Counted from the first letter of the stretch, positions 1 to 13,539 are shown. The stretch is DNA of 64,000 nucleotides from Armillaria gallica (GCA_037576215.1 JBANDB010000007.1:1829001-1893000), one strand, 5' to 3'. Translations and numbers: made by a program. Notes: generated by a model not told the origin, from the sequence alone.

Positions 1-2050
1 CTTCAACGTTTCAAACATGCCATCAACAATCATCCAGACATCGCCGTATTCGTGGGCAACCTTGTTCGATGGCACGATGAATGGGCGAGACTAGTCATGA
101 CATCGAGCTTTGAGGATATCATTGACCCTACTGTTCAGTCGTCGACGCTGGAACAAATCAAAGAGTCCATCACCCGACTCGATGCAATCGTAAAGCGAGA
201 GCACGAAAATACGGAGAGCACACGAAGACCGATGCAGTCTCAGGGTATGAGTGAAGAGCATCGATCTGAAACACTACAGGCCCGTCTCCTTCGGAGTTAT
301 GACGCTCCTGGTGCCCTCCGCACTCTTGAACCTCGACACGACAATGATCACTGCGACATAGCCGACATACAGATCATCCCTACCCACGACGAGCTGGTCT
401 CTACTGCTCTTCCATACATTCCCGTCAACCTTCCGGACGCTCCACATCATTTGGCTCCAAATTCAATGGAGCGGCACCTGGACATTCAGTTCCGTCTTCT
501 GCGTGAAGAGCTCGTGTACGTCGTCTGATGGTATTCTTCCGATGAGCACTGATGTCCACATATATAGCTCTCCCATCCGCGCGTCGATATCTGCTATCCA
601 ACGTGACTTTGAAGCTATGCAGACACCAGCATCAGGATGTGGCGCGCAGCCGGTCCAATTGCAAAATATACTCAAAGCAAAGGGAGGCGTGTACCGCAAC
701 TCTGGATACGATTCCTCCATGTTCCACATCTATACAAATGCCGAATATGCCCCTCTTCAAGCGGAGCGACGTGGCATCACAGTCGGCCTCGTTGTCGATG
801 CACCCCCCTTGGAACGTGCCCGTCATTCTGATCCCAAAGTCAGAAAAGAATTCTGGGAATATTCTGGTTCACAACGGCTTAGCGCTGGCAGTCTTGTCGT
901 TTTAGTCATCGTACATTTCCGCCGTATGAGGGTCTATGCTGGAAGTGTTATTTCATCGACGGAGGACGTCATCGAGTCGTCCGAGGTCCATCAGAACCGC
1001 ATTGCAATTCGCGTCAGTTTCTTCGACCCCGATGTAGAGCTCGGTGCTCTTCGACATGACAAACTCACTGTTGATGAGAACCAGTTTGCGTTCTTGGTGG
1101 ACAATAACATCATGTTCGAATCCATCAGGCCTTTTTTGGAGAAGTTGCGTTCCATGGAGCCTACTTCCATTCCATTTTCCGATTATATTTGTGAAGATGG
1201 CAGTACTAGAGGCTCGGACTAAAGAACTGAAAGTCGCTCCAGATTTAGAGTGTCTTCCTGCTGATGAGTTTGAGGACCTAGTCAAAAGGAGGAACAGTTT
1301 CATGACGGAGAAATCAGATGAAGTCTTAAGCTATGAGATGTTCACTTCTACGTCTATGGTCACTCGTTATGGTTTGTCGGACTCTGAGGCCAAGTCATAG
1401 ATAGCTATTATCGTGGATATTCATAGTCTACGAAAAGGTATTAACATTACGATGACGCGGTCTACACATGTCCACCGGCTCTTTCTACTCTCTACCGCTT
1501 GGGGCTTGAACATCTTGCTGCCGAACCACCATCGAAATCCTATGGACTCGCCCGGAACGCATCATTGTTGAACGAAAGATTGGACAACCACCTCATAAAG
1601 CTGATCGTCGCTATCATCTTAAAGCATTCATATTAACTGTCGAGTTGAGACTCATGTTGGGAAGCATGACTCGTTCTCGCTTTGAGGCATTTCCAATGAA
1701 TTCCGACGAGCCTGAAGCTCTTCATCATCGTCATGTCTGGTACCCATTCACCTTGTTCATCTATCGGTCCTGCGTCGTCGGCTGTCAGAAGGCGATTGCT
1801 ATCTCTCATGCGACCTCTTCGTCACGTCTGGCTGCTCGTTCTGCAATCTTGATGTCCTGGTCAGACTTAACAGTTCCGTTTTTGGACGTTGGAAAAACGG
1901 AGACACGCGTTCAAAAGCGGTACATTAGCAGAAGCTCGGGATGGCCTGGTAGCGGAAGTCCAAGCCAACAAGAAGAAGTTGACGAGTCGCTTAAAAGAGC
2001 TTTAACGGTCATACTTCACAGGCTGTTCGTTGAGTGATCCATCCCAGCTA
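1..2050 (+). pseudogene. truncated ZNFX1-like helicase pseudogene
   Basis: This stretch is a diverged copy of the full gene at 4717-12680. Bases 1-1197 match its exons 5-6, including the intron between them (donor gtacgt near 515), so it is a DNA-level copy and not a retrocopy. At about 1197/1198 it jumps straight to sequence matching 11324 onward, deleting about 4.26 kb that encodes every helicase motif and the NFX1-type fingers. The join changes reading frame, and 200 bases later a conserved Trp codon is TAG (1398-1400). Similarity fades near 2050. The 5' part lies outside the window. No functional helicase can come from this copy. Confidence 0.88.
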
Positions 2051-2399
2051 CCGACGATCCTGTGACGATCTTTGTATCTGTTGTGGCTGTCGTGATATAC
2101 ATCATAGAGCGGGTGACTTTGATTGGCCTTGCGCTCATACAACTCCGTTCATTACCGCTACTGGCTCTTTGCACTGTGGATTGGACAACGTTCATACCTC
2201 ATATATAAAGAATATTCCCTCTCTACATACCTTGCTACAACAATTTCGGTCTATATACATAAGAATTCACTGTGAACCTTTCAAGTTCATACCACACGCG
2301 ACAGGATCCATAGTAGCGACCACAAGGGGGTTCTGGAACACCGGGTCAGTCAGTCGATCGTCTTCGAGGCCGATGATGAAACCGCTGCCCCTCGACGTA

Positions 2400-4310
2400 T
2401 AGATGCGTTTAGTGTAAAACTGAGCGATGCATGCTAGTCCTGAACTGACCCGTCTTCTTACGAGCCAAAGCTTCGCCACGCTTAAAGATTCGGACCTAGA
2501 GACATGGATACTATCAGGGTTCGAACCTGGGCGATCGAGGACTTGTCTCCTATGTTAGAGTGCCACCGATAGTGTCAACCTGTAGCCGTGTCGCCAGTCG
2601 GAGAGTGATGACCATCTTCATTGGGAAGAGCTGGCGGCTTCGTCGAAAGTTTCGCCTGGGAGAGAATAAGGAAGGAAGATGGTCGTGCGTCGTTCCGTCC
2701 GTGTCAAGGTCGATCGGATGCGTGATTTGTGAAGGGGAGAGAGTACGTGTCTTGTTCAGAGGAAAGGGGTGGAATGTCGTGTAATTCAGAGTTGTAGTAT
2801 TGTTACACGAATCAAAGACTTATGCGCTCTCTTCTCTTTCAATCCCGGACGCAGTCAGAGTCCTGACTGGTGCCTAAACTCAATCCATAAGTCGGTATGC
2901 CGTCGATTTCAGGGTGGATTTTCACTGGTGGCTTACCAAGGAGCGAATGTCATTCGGGGGACTTGTAGGTACGAGGGAGAGAAGAGTAACGTCGATATTC
3001 CATCACCTGCGAAATGATCAGTATGACGATATTGGAGGTGACAAATGCATACCATTGTCTACACGCGCGAACGACCCTGGGCCACCGTCACTCAATGGAA
3101 CCTCCCGGTCGCCCGACCTCCTTTTCTGTTACGAGTTCGCTAATGACACGTATGTCTCTCGAGCCTTCCGTCTGCACTACGTCTATCCCCCCAAGGCGAG
3201 TCCATATTTCAACCTGCACGCGATGTCGCGCTCCATTTCAAACTTTCTCCAGCTGCACATTCGATTAGGGCGTGCACTCAAAGCGCGCTACCAGTGCAGA
3301 TTGATGCGAGTCCGAGAAAACGCATGCACATTCCTCGATATCCGAGGCGAGAAGGCGGATCCAGCAATCGTGGCTGTACCTATGTCGACGTCGATATCTT
3401 TCCCTGCGCGCACTGTACATGCTTTGGAGCCAAGGTTGGATCAGAACACGGTGGACAATTATAATGAGGAACGCACCAGTACCCCGCTTACCATCTCCCT
3501 GTCACCTGCATGATACCTCCCAAACCATGATCCCAGGTAATCGGGCATTCGTGTGGAGTAGGTTCCCCGGCCAGGATTGGTAGAATAGATTCGTGTTTGA
3601 CAGACGTCTCTGTGGGCCACGAGAGTAACAAGGGATTGCCTGAAGTATAATTCAGACAAACGACTTGGTGGCTGTGATAAGGGAAGGGAAGACGCCGATC
3701 GACCGAAACTCGGCTGCTGCCCTGCTCAAACCTGGACGTCCATGACCAACCTTCTCCGTTAAGACTATCTGCCCCCTTGCTACCATATATGCTGGCAATG
3801 GTACGACGCGACCCGTTATGAAGGAATGCTTGAGATAGAATCCTCGAGCTCATTTCATAGGTATCTCTTATTACTTCTCTTGTTGCGTGCTTGGTTGATA
3901 TCCATCTCGTTGACCAGTCTTTATGTAAATGAACGATGGATGGGTTTTTCGTTAATATTATATTACATGCACCATCGACATCACGGAGCCCAGGAGCGCT
4001 CGAAAGAAGCAAGATCTGCTGCAATTGGTGCGACATTGTGTCGTTCATCCTCAAGAGACGAGCTCATTGGTTTCTCGCTGATAATGAGAGATAGGTACGC
4101 TTCGATTCCTTATCGCGTGTGTCAAGCCAAAGAGATTTTATTTAATAATAGTGCCTTCAACTGCGCGTCGGTTCGAGCAGCAAATACCGAACGTGGTTGT
4201 GACCTAATATCTATCTGTCTAGAGGTGTACGCCCAGGGAAGTCGCGCTTCTTTCCTGGCATCGATTCATGGACTCTCTCAGTTCGCTCGGTGGGTATAGT
4301 CACGCACGCA
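2400..4310 (+). repeat. interspersed repeat copy R1 with tRNA-like core
   Basis: Degenerate copy of the large repeat family seen throughout the window. It carries the shared landmarks in the shared order: tRNA-like core near 2507, the block ending in cataccattg near 3050, the ttcataggtat block near 3855, and the block ending in a tcgattcatggactctc-type sequence near 4270. Short open frames here are not conserved between copies, so I do not call genes. Ends are approximate. Orientation '+' means the same direction as the copy at 58-60.7 kb. Confidence 0.65.
2507..2576 (-). repeat. tRNA-like core of repeat R1
   Basis: Read on the minus strand, it begins gacacta and ends tagtatc, giving six of seven acceptor-stem pairs, with a T-arm-like ggttcgaaccc segment just before the 3' end. 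No convincing anticodon arm is seen, so this is tRNA-derived and not a working tRNA. Confidence 0.5.
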
Positions 4311-4716
4311 TCTTCGCATCAATCCAGTTTAGCAAAACGCGTCTTTCCGGCCCGGTCTCCGGTTGACCAAGGATCCCAGATTATACGTACCCTGTCCCCA
4401 GAATTTGCATACATTACTTTCGTTTCCATGTCTTTAAGATGTCAGAAACCGTCCACAGCTTCGTTTTCTGTGCTTAATCTATGTAGACGCTGAGTGGAAT
4501 CTGTTCTGGCGGTACCCTCGATTAGCTTTATGCCAAAACTTAGCTTGAGCTAAACTGAGGTCAGTTCATTCATTTATCTAAGTTTGATGGCCTGTTCAGT
4601 AACTTGTTTCAAGTGGCTAGCCAGGCTTTCGTCCTGATCAGGTGCTATCTTAGTAACGAGCACCAGTAGGCGCCTATCGATGCCTCGAGGTCTTCCTTTC
4701 TCCATACCTTTCTGGC

Positions 4717-7700
4717 ATGTTCAACCAACGGGGCAGTGCGCCTTGTAGATTTTTCAACCGTCCTAGGGGGTGTCGTAATGGTCAGGGCTGCAGGTTTCTC
4801 CACACAAGAGCCGCAAGTCCAACGCCTTCGGGGTGGTCAACTGCCTTCAACTCGGCTTCTCCTGGACCATCGAGCAGACCTACAGCCAGCCATGGTAACT
4901 GCAAGTACTTCTGGAACTCGGGAGAGTGTCTACAAGGATTTGATTGTAGATTCCGTCATGTTCGCCAGCCGCAGACTCAGGATACAGCAGAGGCGCTTCT
5001 GGAATCCGAATCCGACGTGACCTTGGACTTCCTGACGACCGAAGGGTTGGCTAGTATTAACAACATTTCCTTGGACGACTTGCATAAATTGGGCCCAGCA
5101 GAGGCGCATAACATGCTCAGGCGATTCAATACCCTGATGTTCCAGTTCACAAGCCCGGATGAAGTCATTCAGTTCGTGCAGATTCTAGCTAGCGTTGATC
5201 GGCGGAATCCACAATGGGTATATTTACTGCATAATCCCAGCTCATCTTATAACTAAATGTTCTCACAGGATACGGTTAGCGCTCAGTCATTTCTTGCAAT
5301 GATAGTCGATTCGAAGGTAGAATCTTTGTAATCTTTTATACGGTCGTGATCTTATCAAAATCAACCAGCATCATGTCCTTGCCCGCATCCGCGAGGTCTT
5401 GCAATACTCCCCCATTTCTTGTCGTGCCGGTGCAGACTTCGCGGTTCTTTCATTCCAAACTGGATATTTTCCGCTTCTTCAGGTAACTGTTATCTCTTCG
5501 TCTTCTCTATCCCATCTCTAATCAGAGCTCTCCAGTTCTTTAGCTCAGACCTCATCCTTAAAACCAATCTCCACCATAATATTCAGTACGCAGTCTCGAA
5601 TACATGTATGCTCTCTATCAGACTGACATTCTCTAGCGCATTGTACAGCGCCCTGGATAGTGGCCTCGATCATATGCTCGACGTTGTTTCGTCATGCATG
5701 GAAGTAATGATGCGAAATCGATCTTGGAAAGATCCTACGTCAGTCATTTGTGCCTTGCAGCAAAGCAGTCTTTCGGGGGTGGTCGTTTTCGGAACAATCA
5801 CTACCCTGCTTACCCAGTAAGAGCCTCCGCTTATTTCCAGTCCTTACCATACTAAATCTTCCCAGATATCTTCAACGTTTCAAACATGCCATTGACAATC
5901 ATCCAGACATCGCCATATTCGTGGGCAACCTTGTTCGATGGCACGATGAATGGGCGAGACTAGTCATGACATCGAGCTTTGAGGATATCGTTGACCCTAC
6001 CGTTCGGTCGTTGACGTTGGAACAAATCAAAGAGTCCATCAGTCGACTCGATGCAATCGTAAAGCGAGCGCACGAAAATGCGGAGAGCAGACGAAGGCCG
6101 ATGCAGTCTCAGGGTATGAGTGAAGAGCATCGATCTGAAGCATTACGGGCCCGTCTCCTTCGGAATTATGACGCTCCCGGTCCCCTCCGCCCTCTTGGTC
6201 CTCGACATGACAATGATCACTGCGACATAGCCGACATACAGATCATCCCTACCCACGACGAGCTGGTCTCTACTGCTCTTCCATACATTCCCGTCAACCT
6301 TCCGGACGCTCCACACCATCTGGCTCCAAATTCAATGGAGCGGCACCTGGACATTCAGTTCCGTCTTCTGCGTGAAGAGCTCGTGTACGTCGTCTGATAG
6401 TATTCTTCCGATGAGCACTGACATCCACATATAATAGCTCCCCCATCCGCGCGTCGATGTCTGCTATCCAACGTGACTTTGAAGCTATGCAGACATCTGC
6501 ATCAGGACGTGGCGCGCAGCCTGTCCAACTGCAAAATATACTCAAAGCAAAGGGGGGCGTGTATCGTGACTCTGGATACGACTCGTCCATGTTCCACATC
6601 TATACAAATGCCGAATATGCCCCTCTTCAAGCGGAGCGACGTGGCGTCACAGTCGGCCTCGTTGTCGATGCGCCCCCCTTGGAACGTGCCCGTCATTCCG
6701 ATCCCAAAGTCAGACAAGAGTTCTGGGAAAATTCTGGTTCACGACGGCTCAGCGCTGGCAGTCTTGTTGTTTTAGTCGTCGTACGTTTCCGCCGTCTGAG
6801 GGTCTATGCTGGCAGTGTTATTTCATCGACGGAGGACATTATCGACTCGTCCGAGGTCCATCGGAGCCGCATTGCAATTCGCGTCAATTTTTTTGATCCC
6901 GATGTGGAGCTCGGTGCTCTTCGACGTGACAAAATCACCGTTGATGAGAACCAGTTTGCCTTCTTGGTGGACAATAACATCATGTTCGAATCCATCAGGC
7001 CCTTTTTGGAGAAGTTGCGTTCCGTGGAGCCTACTTCCATTCCGTTTTCCAACTACATCTGTGAAGACAATCGCGGAGGAGTTGCGGTTGCGCCTCCGAA
7101 GTATAGCCGAAATCCGCGTTTTCGATATATCCTGAATTGTCTCTCAAGAGGTTATGGCCGGGAATATATCAATCAGCTAGACGCGACTAACCCTTCGTCA
7201 ATTCGGAGAGCCCGGTTGCAACTGGAGAGATCGAGCTCTTTGGACCCTAGTCAGTGCGAGGCGGTGGTAGACGCGTTGACACAGGAAGTGGCTCTAATTC
7301 AAGGGTGTGTTTTGTCCTCATCTACGTGTTTGATGTCGCTAATAAGTTGTTCGATTATCTAGACCTCCTGGTACCGGAAAGGTGCGTTTCGTGAATATCA
7401 TCTGTTAAAGTACCAAGTGTTAAGAACACATATAGAGTTATACCGGCAAGGAGTTACTTCGGGTCCTTATTGCAAGCGGAGTCGGGCCAATTGTGATGAT
7501 TGCTTTCACGAATCACGCGCTGGACCATATGCTGCTATCCCTGTTGGATGCACACATCACGACAAATATTGTCAGGTTGGGGGCCCGGTCCTCAGATGAA
7601 CATATCAATGAATATACCTTGGAGCATCTGGAGCAGTTGGAGAGGAATAAGGATAGAAAGACGAAGTCATGGCGAGATAGAAATGTGCGCGCGGAGTATA

Positions 7701-10700
7701 AGTACATGGCTCAACTCGAAGACGAAATGCGAAAGGTCCTACAGTATATCCAAACACCTTCGGACACCTGGTCGACTGTCTCCGGCTATCTGCAAGAGGA
7801 TTTTCCCTTTCATCTGGCTTCATTCGAGCACCCTCCTTCGTGGGTCGACAAACTGGCCCAAAAACTTCGCCAGGACATTGAAGCGGAAGGGGAATGGATA
7901 GCTGTGAAGAAAAACCGATATACTGATGTCCCGAATACCATATATTCCTTTTGGAAAACAGGACAAGATATCTCGTTCATACAGCCTCCGCAGCCACCAC
8001 AGAACACCGCGCAGTCGGCTAGAAGGAAGGTGCAGAACCAGGAGGTCCTTGCAGCGGAGTGGCAACAGGAATATTCAGAGCGCCTGAAGAACTTCTTCAT
8101 ACCATTGGGATTTCCAGAGGGCGAGTTTCCAACCATTCCAACTACTTCCAGGCCGATCAGAGAGCTGATGTGCGTTGATACCATCTGGCGCATGTCAATA
8201 GGAGAGCGGCAGGTATTGTCAGCATACTGGGAAGACGGAATGAAGATCGATGCATACTATAGATACAGATCTTTATACGAACGGAAACGTAAAGAGTATG
8301 AAGCTGCTTGCAAGCGGTACAATGATGCAAAGGACGAGGTCAGTAGCAGCGATTGAGTCGGATTGAGCCTTTCAGCTTATACATTATAGATTCGACGGGA
8401 GTTACTATCTGGAGTCGACCTTATTGGGTGTACCACCAATGGCGCTACTAAACTTACCTCACTTTTGACGGTAAGTACCGTCTATCCTTTTCTTTTGTCA
8501 TTTTCTTAGCATTTGCATCGGTATGAAGACCGTGCGGCCCAGAGTGTTGATTGTAGAAGAGGCAGGACAAGTTCTTGAGGCACATATATTGTCTTCCCTT
8601 GTGCCATCTGGTGAGTAACCGATGGTAATCTATTCTTCCCGAATCGATTTTTAATCTTTTTCAAGTGCAACATCTTATTTGTATCGGTGATCCACTACAA
8701 CTTCGTCCTACCTTGGCCAATTTCTGTGAGTGGGATGTCTAGACCGGTGGGGCTCCGAAACTCATCCATTCATTTCTGCAGCTCTCTCTATGGACAGTGA
8801 ACGAGGACGCAAACTCTACAAATTTGACCGTTCTTTGATGGAACGACTGGCGGATGGTGGGTTCCCGATGTCCCAGATCAATGTCCAGCGGAGAATGCGT
8901 CCTAGCATTTCTCATAACATTCGGTTCGTCATCTTTCTCCCTGTGGCCCGTTTAGTAACTTATATATTCATCAGAAAAATCTTGTATCCCAATTTGGAGG
9001 ACAACGTTGTCGTCACGATGTACCCTCCCGTTCAAGGGATGGAAAAGGATATTTTCTTCTTCACTCACACAGAGCAGGAGAATGTTGCAGACAGTGAAGG
9101 TTCGGTTTCCAAAGTCAATATATTTGAAGTGAATTGATTTCCGCACAAAGTATGCATGGAAGGAGGGCTTAAATAAATCCCAGGTTAAAATGATCGTTGA
9201 TCTTGTCATGTACTTCTTGAAGCAAGAGGCTTACAGTTCGCCTGGAGATATCGCCGTCCTTTGCACGTATTTGGGCCAGTTACGAGAGGTGAAATCCGCT
9301 CTGAAGAACCTCAAAGTTGCCGTTTCGGTCGATGATCGCGATCAGGATCAGCTAGCCTGGGCGGGAATGGACGATGAAGGGTACGTAGAACAGGTTGCTG
9401 TGTCCAATCATGTACGTTTTCCTTTGTTTTCCTTCGTAACTTTGGTCGATGACACCTTCTAGGTTCGTCTAGGTACTGTCGATATATTCCAGGGCGAGGA
9501 AGCAAAAATCGTCATCGTTTCTCTCGTCCGAAATTCAGGATCTTTCGATAGTGAGAATTCAATTGGGTTCCTTAAGGTAATCCAGACATTTCTCACGCAT
9601 TCAGCTTGTGACAAAGACCTTTAGTCTGCCAATCGAATCAATGTGGCACTGTCGCGTGCTCAGCATGGGCTGTACATCCTGGGAAACGCTTCAAACCTTC
9701 GTCAAAATTCAACCTGGGAGACTATCATAGATGAAATGGAGCAACGGGACCAGATTGGTTTCGGTTTTCCAGTAATATGCCCTCGTCACCCAGAGCAGAG
9801 GAATATAATCACGGAGCCGGATCAACTTAGCGTCGTGGCACCCGAAGGTGAACATACAGATCAACTTCTGCGATTGTCAGAATTAACAAAACTGCTTATA
9901 GGTGGCTGTTGCTTGCCTTGTGATTATCGTATGGACTGCGGCCACAATTGCCCCTCTATGGTATTTTCAGTTAACTCCTCTAAGTGCCGTCGAGACTCAA
10001 GTTTCTCGTTTTCGCAGTGCCATCTCGATCTCGACGAACATTGGAGTATGCAGTGCGATATGCCATGTCTCCGAACCCCATGTCCTCGTATGCATCCATG
10101 TCTTAAGAGATGCTCAGATGAATGTAGCCCGTGTGGATTCCCACTCGACAAGGTTGAACTTCTTTGCGGCCATAAAGCATCAATTGTATGGTACGATGAT
10201 CAATTCTCATGTTGACACCTCAAATCAATTTTCTCCCCCAGCTACCAAACGGAAGATCTATCTTCGGTTTTCTGTCGTGAAGAGGTCATAAAGCAGTTAC
10301 CGCTTTGCGGACATGAAGCAACAGTGTGCTGTTCGGATGATCTCCAAAACTACAAATGCCTGAAGGCTTGCGGAGAAACTATGTCATGCTGTGAAAGGTC
10401 GTGCCAGTCCTCTTGCTGGGACTGCACGAAACTTAATCTGCACCCAGCAACTCCGGGGGTCGAAGGAGTCCTCGCCTTGGCAGTTCAGCGCACCTTACAC
10501 AAGTCGCATAAATGCGAGCGACTCTTATTCTGTCAACATAAATGCGGTCTCGACTGTTCTCAGGGCCATAAGTGTAGTACTTCATGTGAGCAGGCTTGTC
10601 ACCAACGTTGTTCTCACCACGAGTGTCCCAAACGGTGTGCAGAGGACTGCGCACCTTGTGCTGAGCCATGTGACTGGATCTGTCCTCATCTGTGCTGTCC

Positions 10701-12680
10701 AGTTCTATGTGGATCGGTGAGTCACGTCATTTTATTTCTGTTTCGCGGCTGTTAACTTTGACTCAAGATCTGTGCACGTCTGCCCTGTGATGAGCCGTGT
10801 CGCACCGTTCTTCAGTGCGGCCATATCTGCCCTTCAGGTAAGTCGTGCTAGCAGTCATGTTCTGAACCAATCGAAACAAAGCTTTATTCCAGTATGCGGT
10901 GAACCATGCCTTCAACAGAAGTGCATCGAATGTCTTTCTGACGAAGACAAAATGGACATCGTAGACTATGCCATGCAACGGACACTTGCTGAGATACCTG
11001 TTGGATCGGAGGATTTCAGCGACAAGTTAATTACTCTGGATTGCGGACACGTCTTCACAGTGGTGACTTTGGACGGTCATTGTCAGATGACTGACTATTA
11101 CGAGGTCGACGAGATGGGGTCCTACACGGGAATGAAAGCTCCTCCCATCGATTTCCAGCAACCACCTAGCTGTCTGACTTGCCGGTCACCTATCACGGCT
11201 CGACGCTATGGACGAATCTTGAAGCGAGCGAATCTCGACATTCTAGAGCAGAATGTCGCCAGCATAATGTCCCAACGTCTGGCAGATGTCATCCCGGCTA
11301 TCGAGACCCTCAGCAATGACCTGGCAGAACTGGAGGCTCGGGCTAAAGAGCTGAAAGTCGCTCCAGGTTTCGAGTGTCTTCCTGCTGATGAGTTTGAGGA
11401 CCTGGTCAAAAGGAGGAACGGTTTCATGACGGAGAAAGCAGATGAAGTCTTAAGCCATGAGATGTTCACTGCTACGTCTATGATTACTCATCATGGTTTG
11501 TCGGACTCTGAGGCCAAATCATGGATGGGTATCATCGTGGATCTTCATAGAGCCTACAAAAAGGTAGCTAACATTACGATGACGCGGTCTGCACATGTTC
11601 GCGCCTACACGTCGGCTCTTTCTACTCTCTACCGCTTGGAGCTTGCACACCTTACTGCCGAACCACCATCGGAAACACTCCGGACGCGCCCCGAACACAT
11701 TGCAATGCGCAGCGTCGACTGGAAGATCGGACAACCGCCTTATAAGGCTGATTGTCGCTATCGTCTCGAAGCATTCATATTATCCGTTGAGTTGAGGCTC
11801 ATGTTGGGAAGCATTGCTCGTTCTCGTTTTGAAGCACTTCCCATGACTTCTGACGAGCCTGAAGCTCTTCATTATCGTCATGTCTGGTACTCGTTCACCT
11901 TGTTCATCTATCAGTCATGTGTCGTCGATTGTCAGAAGGCTATCAGTACGTCTCACGCGACGTCTTCGGCGCGTCTGGCCGCCCGTTCTGCAAGCTTGAT
12001 GTTCTGTTCAGACTTTGAACAGTTCCGGTTTTGGATGTTGGAGAAACGGAGGCACGCGTTCAAAAGCGGTACATTAGCAGAAGCTCGGGATGGCCTGGTA
12101 GCGGAAGTCCAAGCCAACAAGAAGAAGTTGAAGAGTCGCTTAAAAGAGCTTGAACAGTCATACTTCACAAGCTGTCCGTCGAGTGATCCATCCCAGATCA
12201 ATGAGGAACGTCAATGGTTCTGTTGGAATTGCAGCGCCAAAATTGAACGCTGCTTCACAGAATATGGGAAATTGGAAGATCACATCATGAATGAGGTGGT
12301 CGTTTATCAGCAGATGTCCCTGCAGATGAAGCAAGACATTGTTAGCGCCTTGGGATTTTCGTATCGAGGTCGTTTCTACAACTGCATAAATGGCCACGTG
12401 TTTGTTATCACCGAGGCATGTACACCATCTAAACCTAGTGTCTGACAAACTGAAATATCTTTTCAGTGCGGGGGAGTAATGCAGGCTAGTCAATGGTCAG
12501 CTTATCCCGGATCGGAACAATTGTTGCCTTTGCTAACCTCAGTTATGTTTTAGTCCTGAATGTAGGGTCTCGATAGGCGGCGGAGACCATTCTTCTAATA
12601 CCCGCGCTCGAGAATATGAAGACATCTCAAGGCAGCCAGGTGGAGAAGCAAGTCCATGGGCATGGGTAACGGGCGCTTGA
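4717..12680 (+). CDS. ZNFX1-like NFX1-type zinc finger helicase with N-terminal CCCH fingers
   Basis: Twenty-two exons join to 6831 bases, 2276 residues, with every splice phase matching. Two CCCH fingers of spacing C-x8-C-x5-C-x3-H sit at residues 10-29 and 62-81 (RNA binding expected). An SF1 helicase core follows: Walker A GPPGTGK near 777, NHALD near 810, EEAGQ near 1120, GDPLQLRP near 1146, a motif-V-like VDIFQGEE near 1333, and NRINVALSRAQHG near 1370. Cys/His-rich NFX1-type repeats run from about 1450 to 1730, then a helical region and a terminal CGG...CPEC knuckle. ZNFX1 homologues bind RNA and act in small-RNA inheritance or antiviral sensing; that role here is inferred. Splice sites are mostly GT-AG; intron 12416-12466 is GC-AG. 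The start is the first ATG before the first CCCH finger. No disablement was found. Confidence 0.93.
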
Positions 12681-12765
12681 AGAAGACGACGGAAGGGATT
12701 CGAGGGAAAGATCATAGATAGTCATCGAAATATCGGGTTTCGAATTACTTAGTGTCGGCAGTAGC

Positions 12766-12850
12766 AGAGACCAGTTGTTTTATTAGCCCTCTATGCTTGT
12801 GACATTCTCGTATGAAAGGTTCGATCCCGCTCGCGCACGGGATGGAAAAA
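12766..12850 (-). pseudogene. remnant of AGC kinase 3' coding end
   Basis: About 85 bases match the last coding exon of the kinase at 53833-56283 (sequence near 53840-53960 in the same plus-strand orientation), with about 50 bases missing inside. It lies 86 bases beyond the stop codon of the ZNFX1-like gene, tail to tail with it. The same pairing recurs at 36.7-37.2 kb. Confidence 0.7.
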
Positions 12851-12949
12851 CTAAGTATCAAAAAATTGGGACACTCGGCAGGTGCTCGGAGAGAAGACCA
12901 AAAGCTAAGTTTGTCCGAAATCATTTCCTTGACACATGGCATGCATGCT

Positions 12950-13533
12950 AAGGGTATTCAACACCATCTGTGTTCAATACCGTGCAGGCAAACACAAGTT
13001 CGTCATGTCTGAGGAAAGACATGCTTGGGGGGATTGCATTTACTGACCGGTTGGCATACGGAAGACATCCAACATTGCCTTCTATATGGTGAGTACTTGA
13101 TGAAAGCTGCTCCGGTAGTGTTTCATGTTCTCCAGAAGCAAGAATATGGAGGATATTATTGGCGTATCGTAGGGTAGAAATCGCGTATAGCGGCCAGTCA
13201 GCTACAAGACAGATCATAGTAAACATAAGACATATAGGGGACGGACTTGAAAACGCATGCGCAAACCGAGCATCACGTACCGCAATATTGTGTCCTAATG
13301 GCCTCAGACTTCTTTCCATCACTTGATCATGATTCTTCAATCCTTTCTGGCGCCTTTCTGGCTGTCAATCTTGAGGGATCTGAAGTCGCGTTGTTGCTTG
13401 CTGTAAACTTGGTGCATATGGCCTCGTAGGTGGATATCACCGTGGCCAAAGACTCGGCGTAGCCAGCGAAGTTATAGTATATAAAATTGCGTGTTCTGGA
13501 AGAGAATAAGTAACCGGGGCCTGGGAATTTCAA
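12950..13533 (-). pseudogene. unidentified minus-strand gene remnant
   Basis: Two blocks read like exons on the minus strand. The first (13533 down to about 13270) encodes an aromatic/Ser/Thr-rich stretch, is interrupted by an in-frame TGA at 13327-13329, then continues in the same frame. It ends at a gtacgt donor and a good ttgtag acceptor leads in phase to the second block, which ends near 13050 at another gt donor. No family is recognised. The stop codon and the lack of a convincing 5' or 3' end suggest a decayed gene. Confidence 0.3.
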
Positions 13534-13539
13534 TGATGG

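Noticed and set aside
2034..2402. Cys-rich continuation of the truncated ZNFX1-like copy
   Set aside because: Nucleotide similarity to 12200-12470 stops near 2050, and the Cys spacing does not match NFX1-type fingers.
5610..5650. An intron (gtatgctctc...ctctag) inside exon 4 of the ZNFX1-like gene
   Set aside because: It would be only 31 bases and would break the frame; reading through keeps the frame and gives plausible protein sequence.
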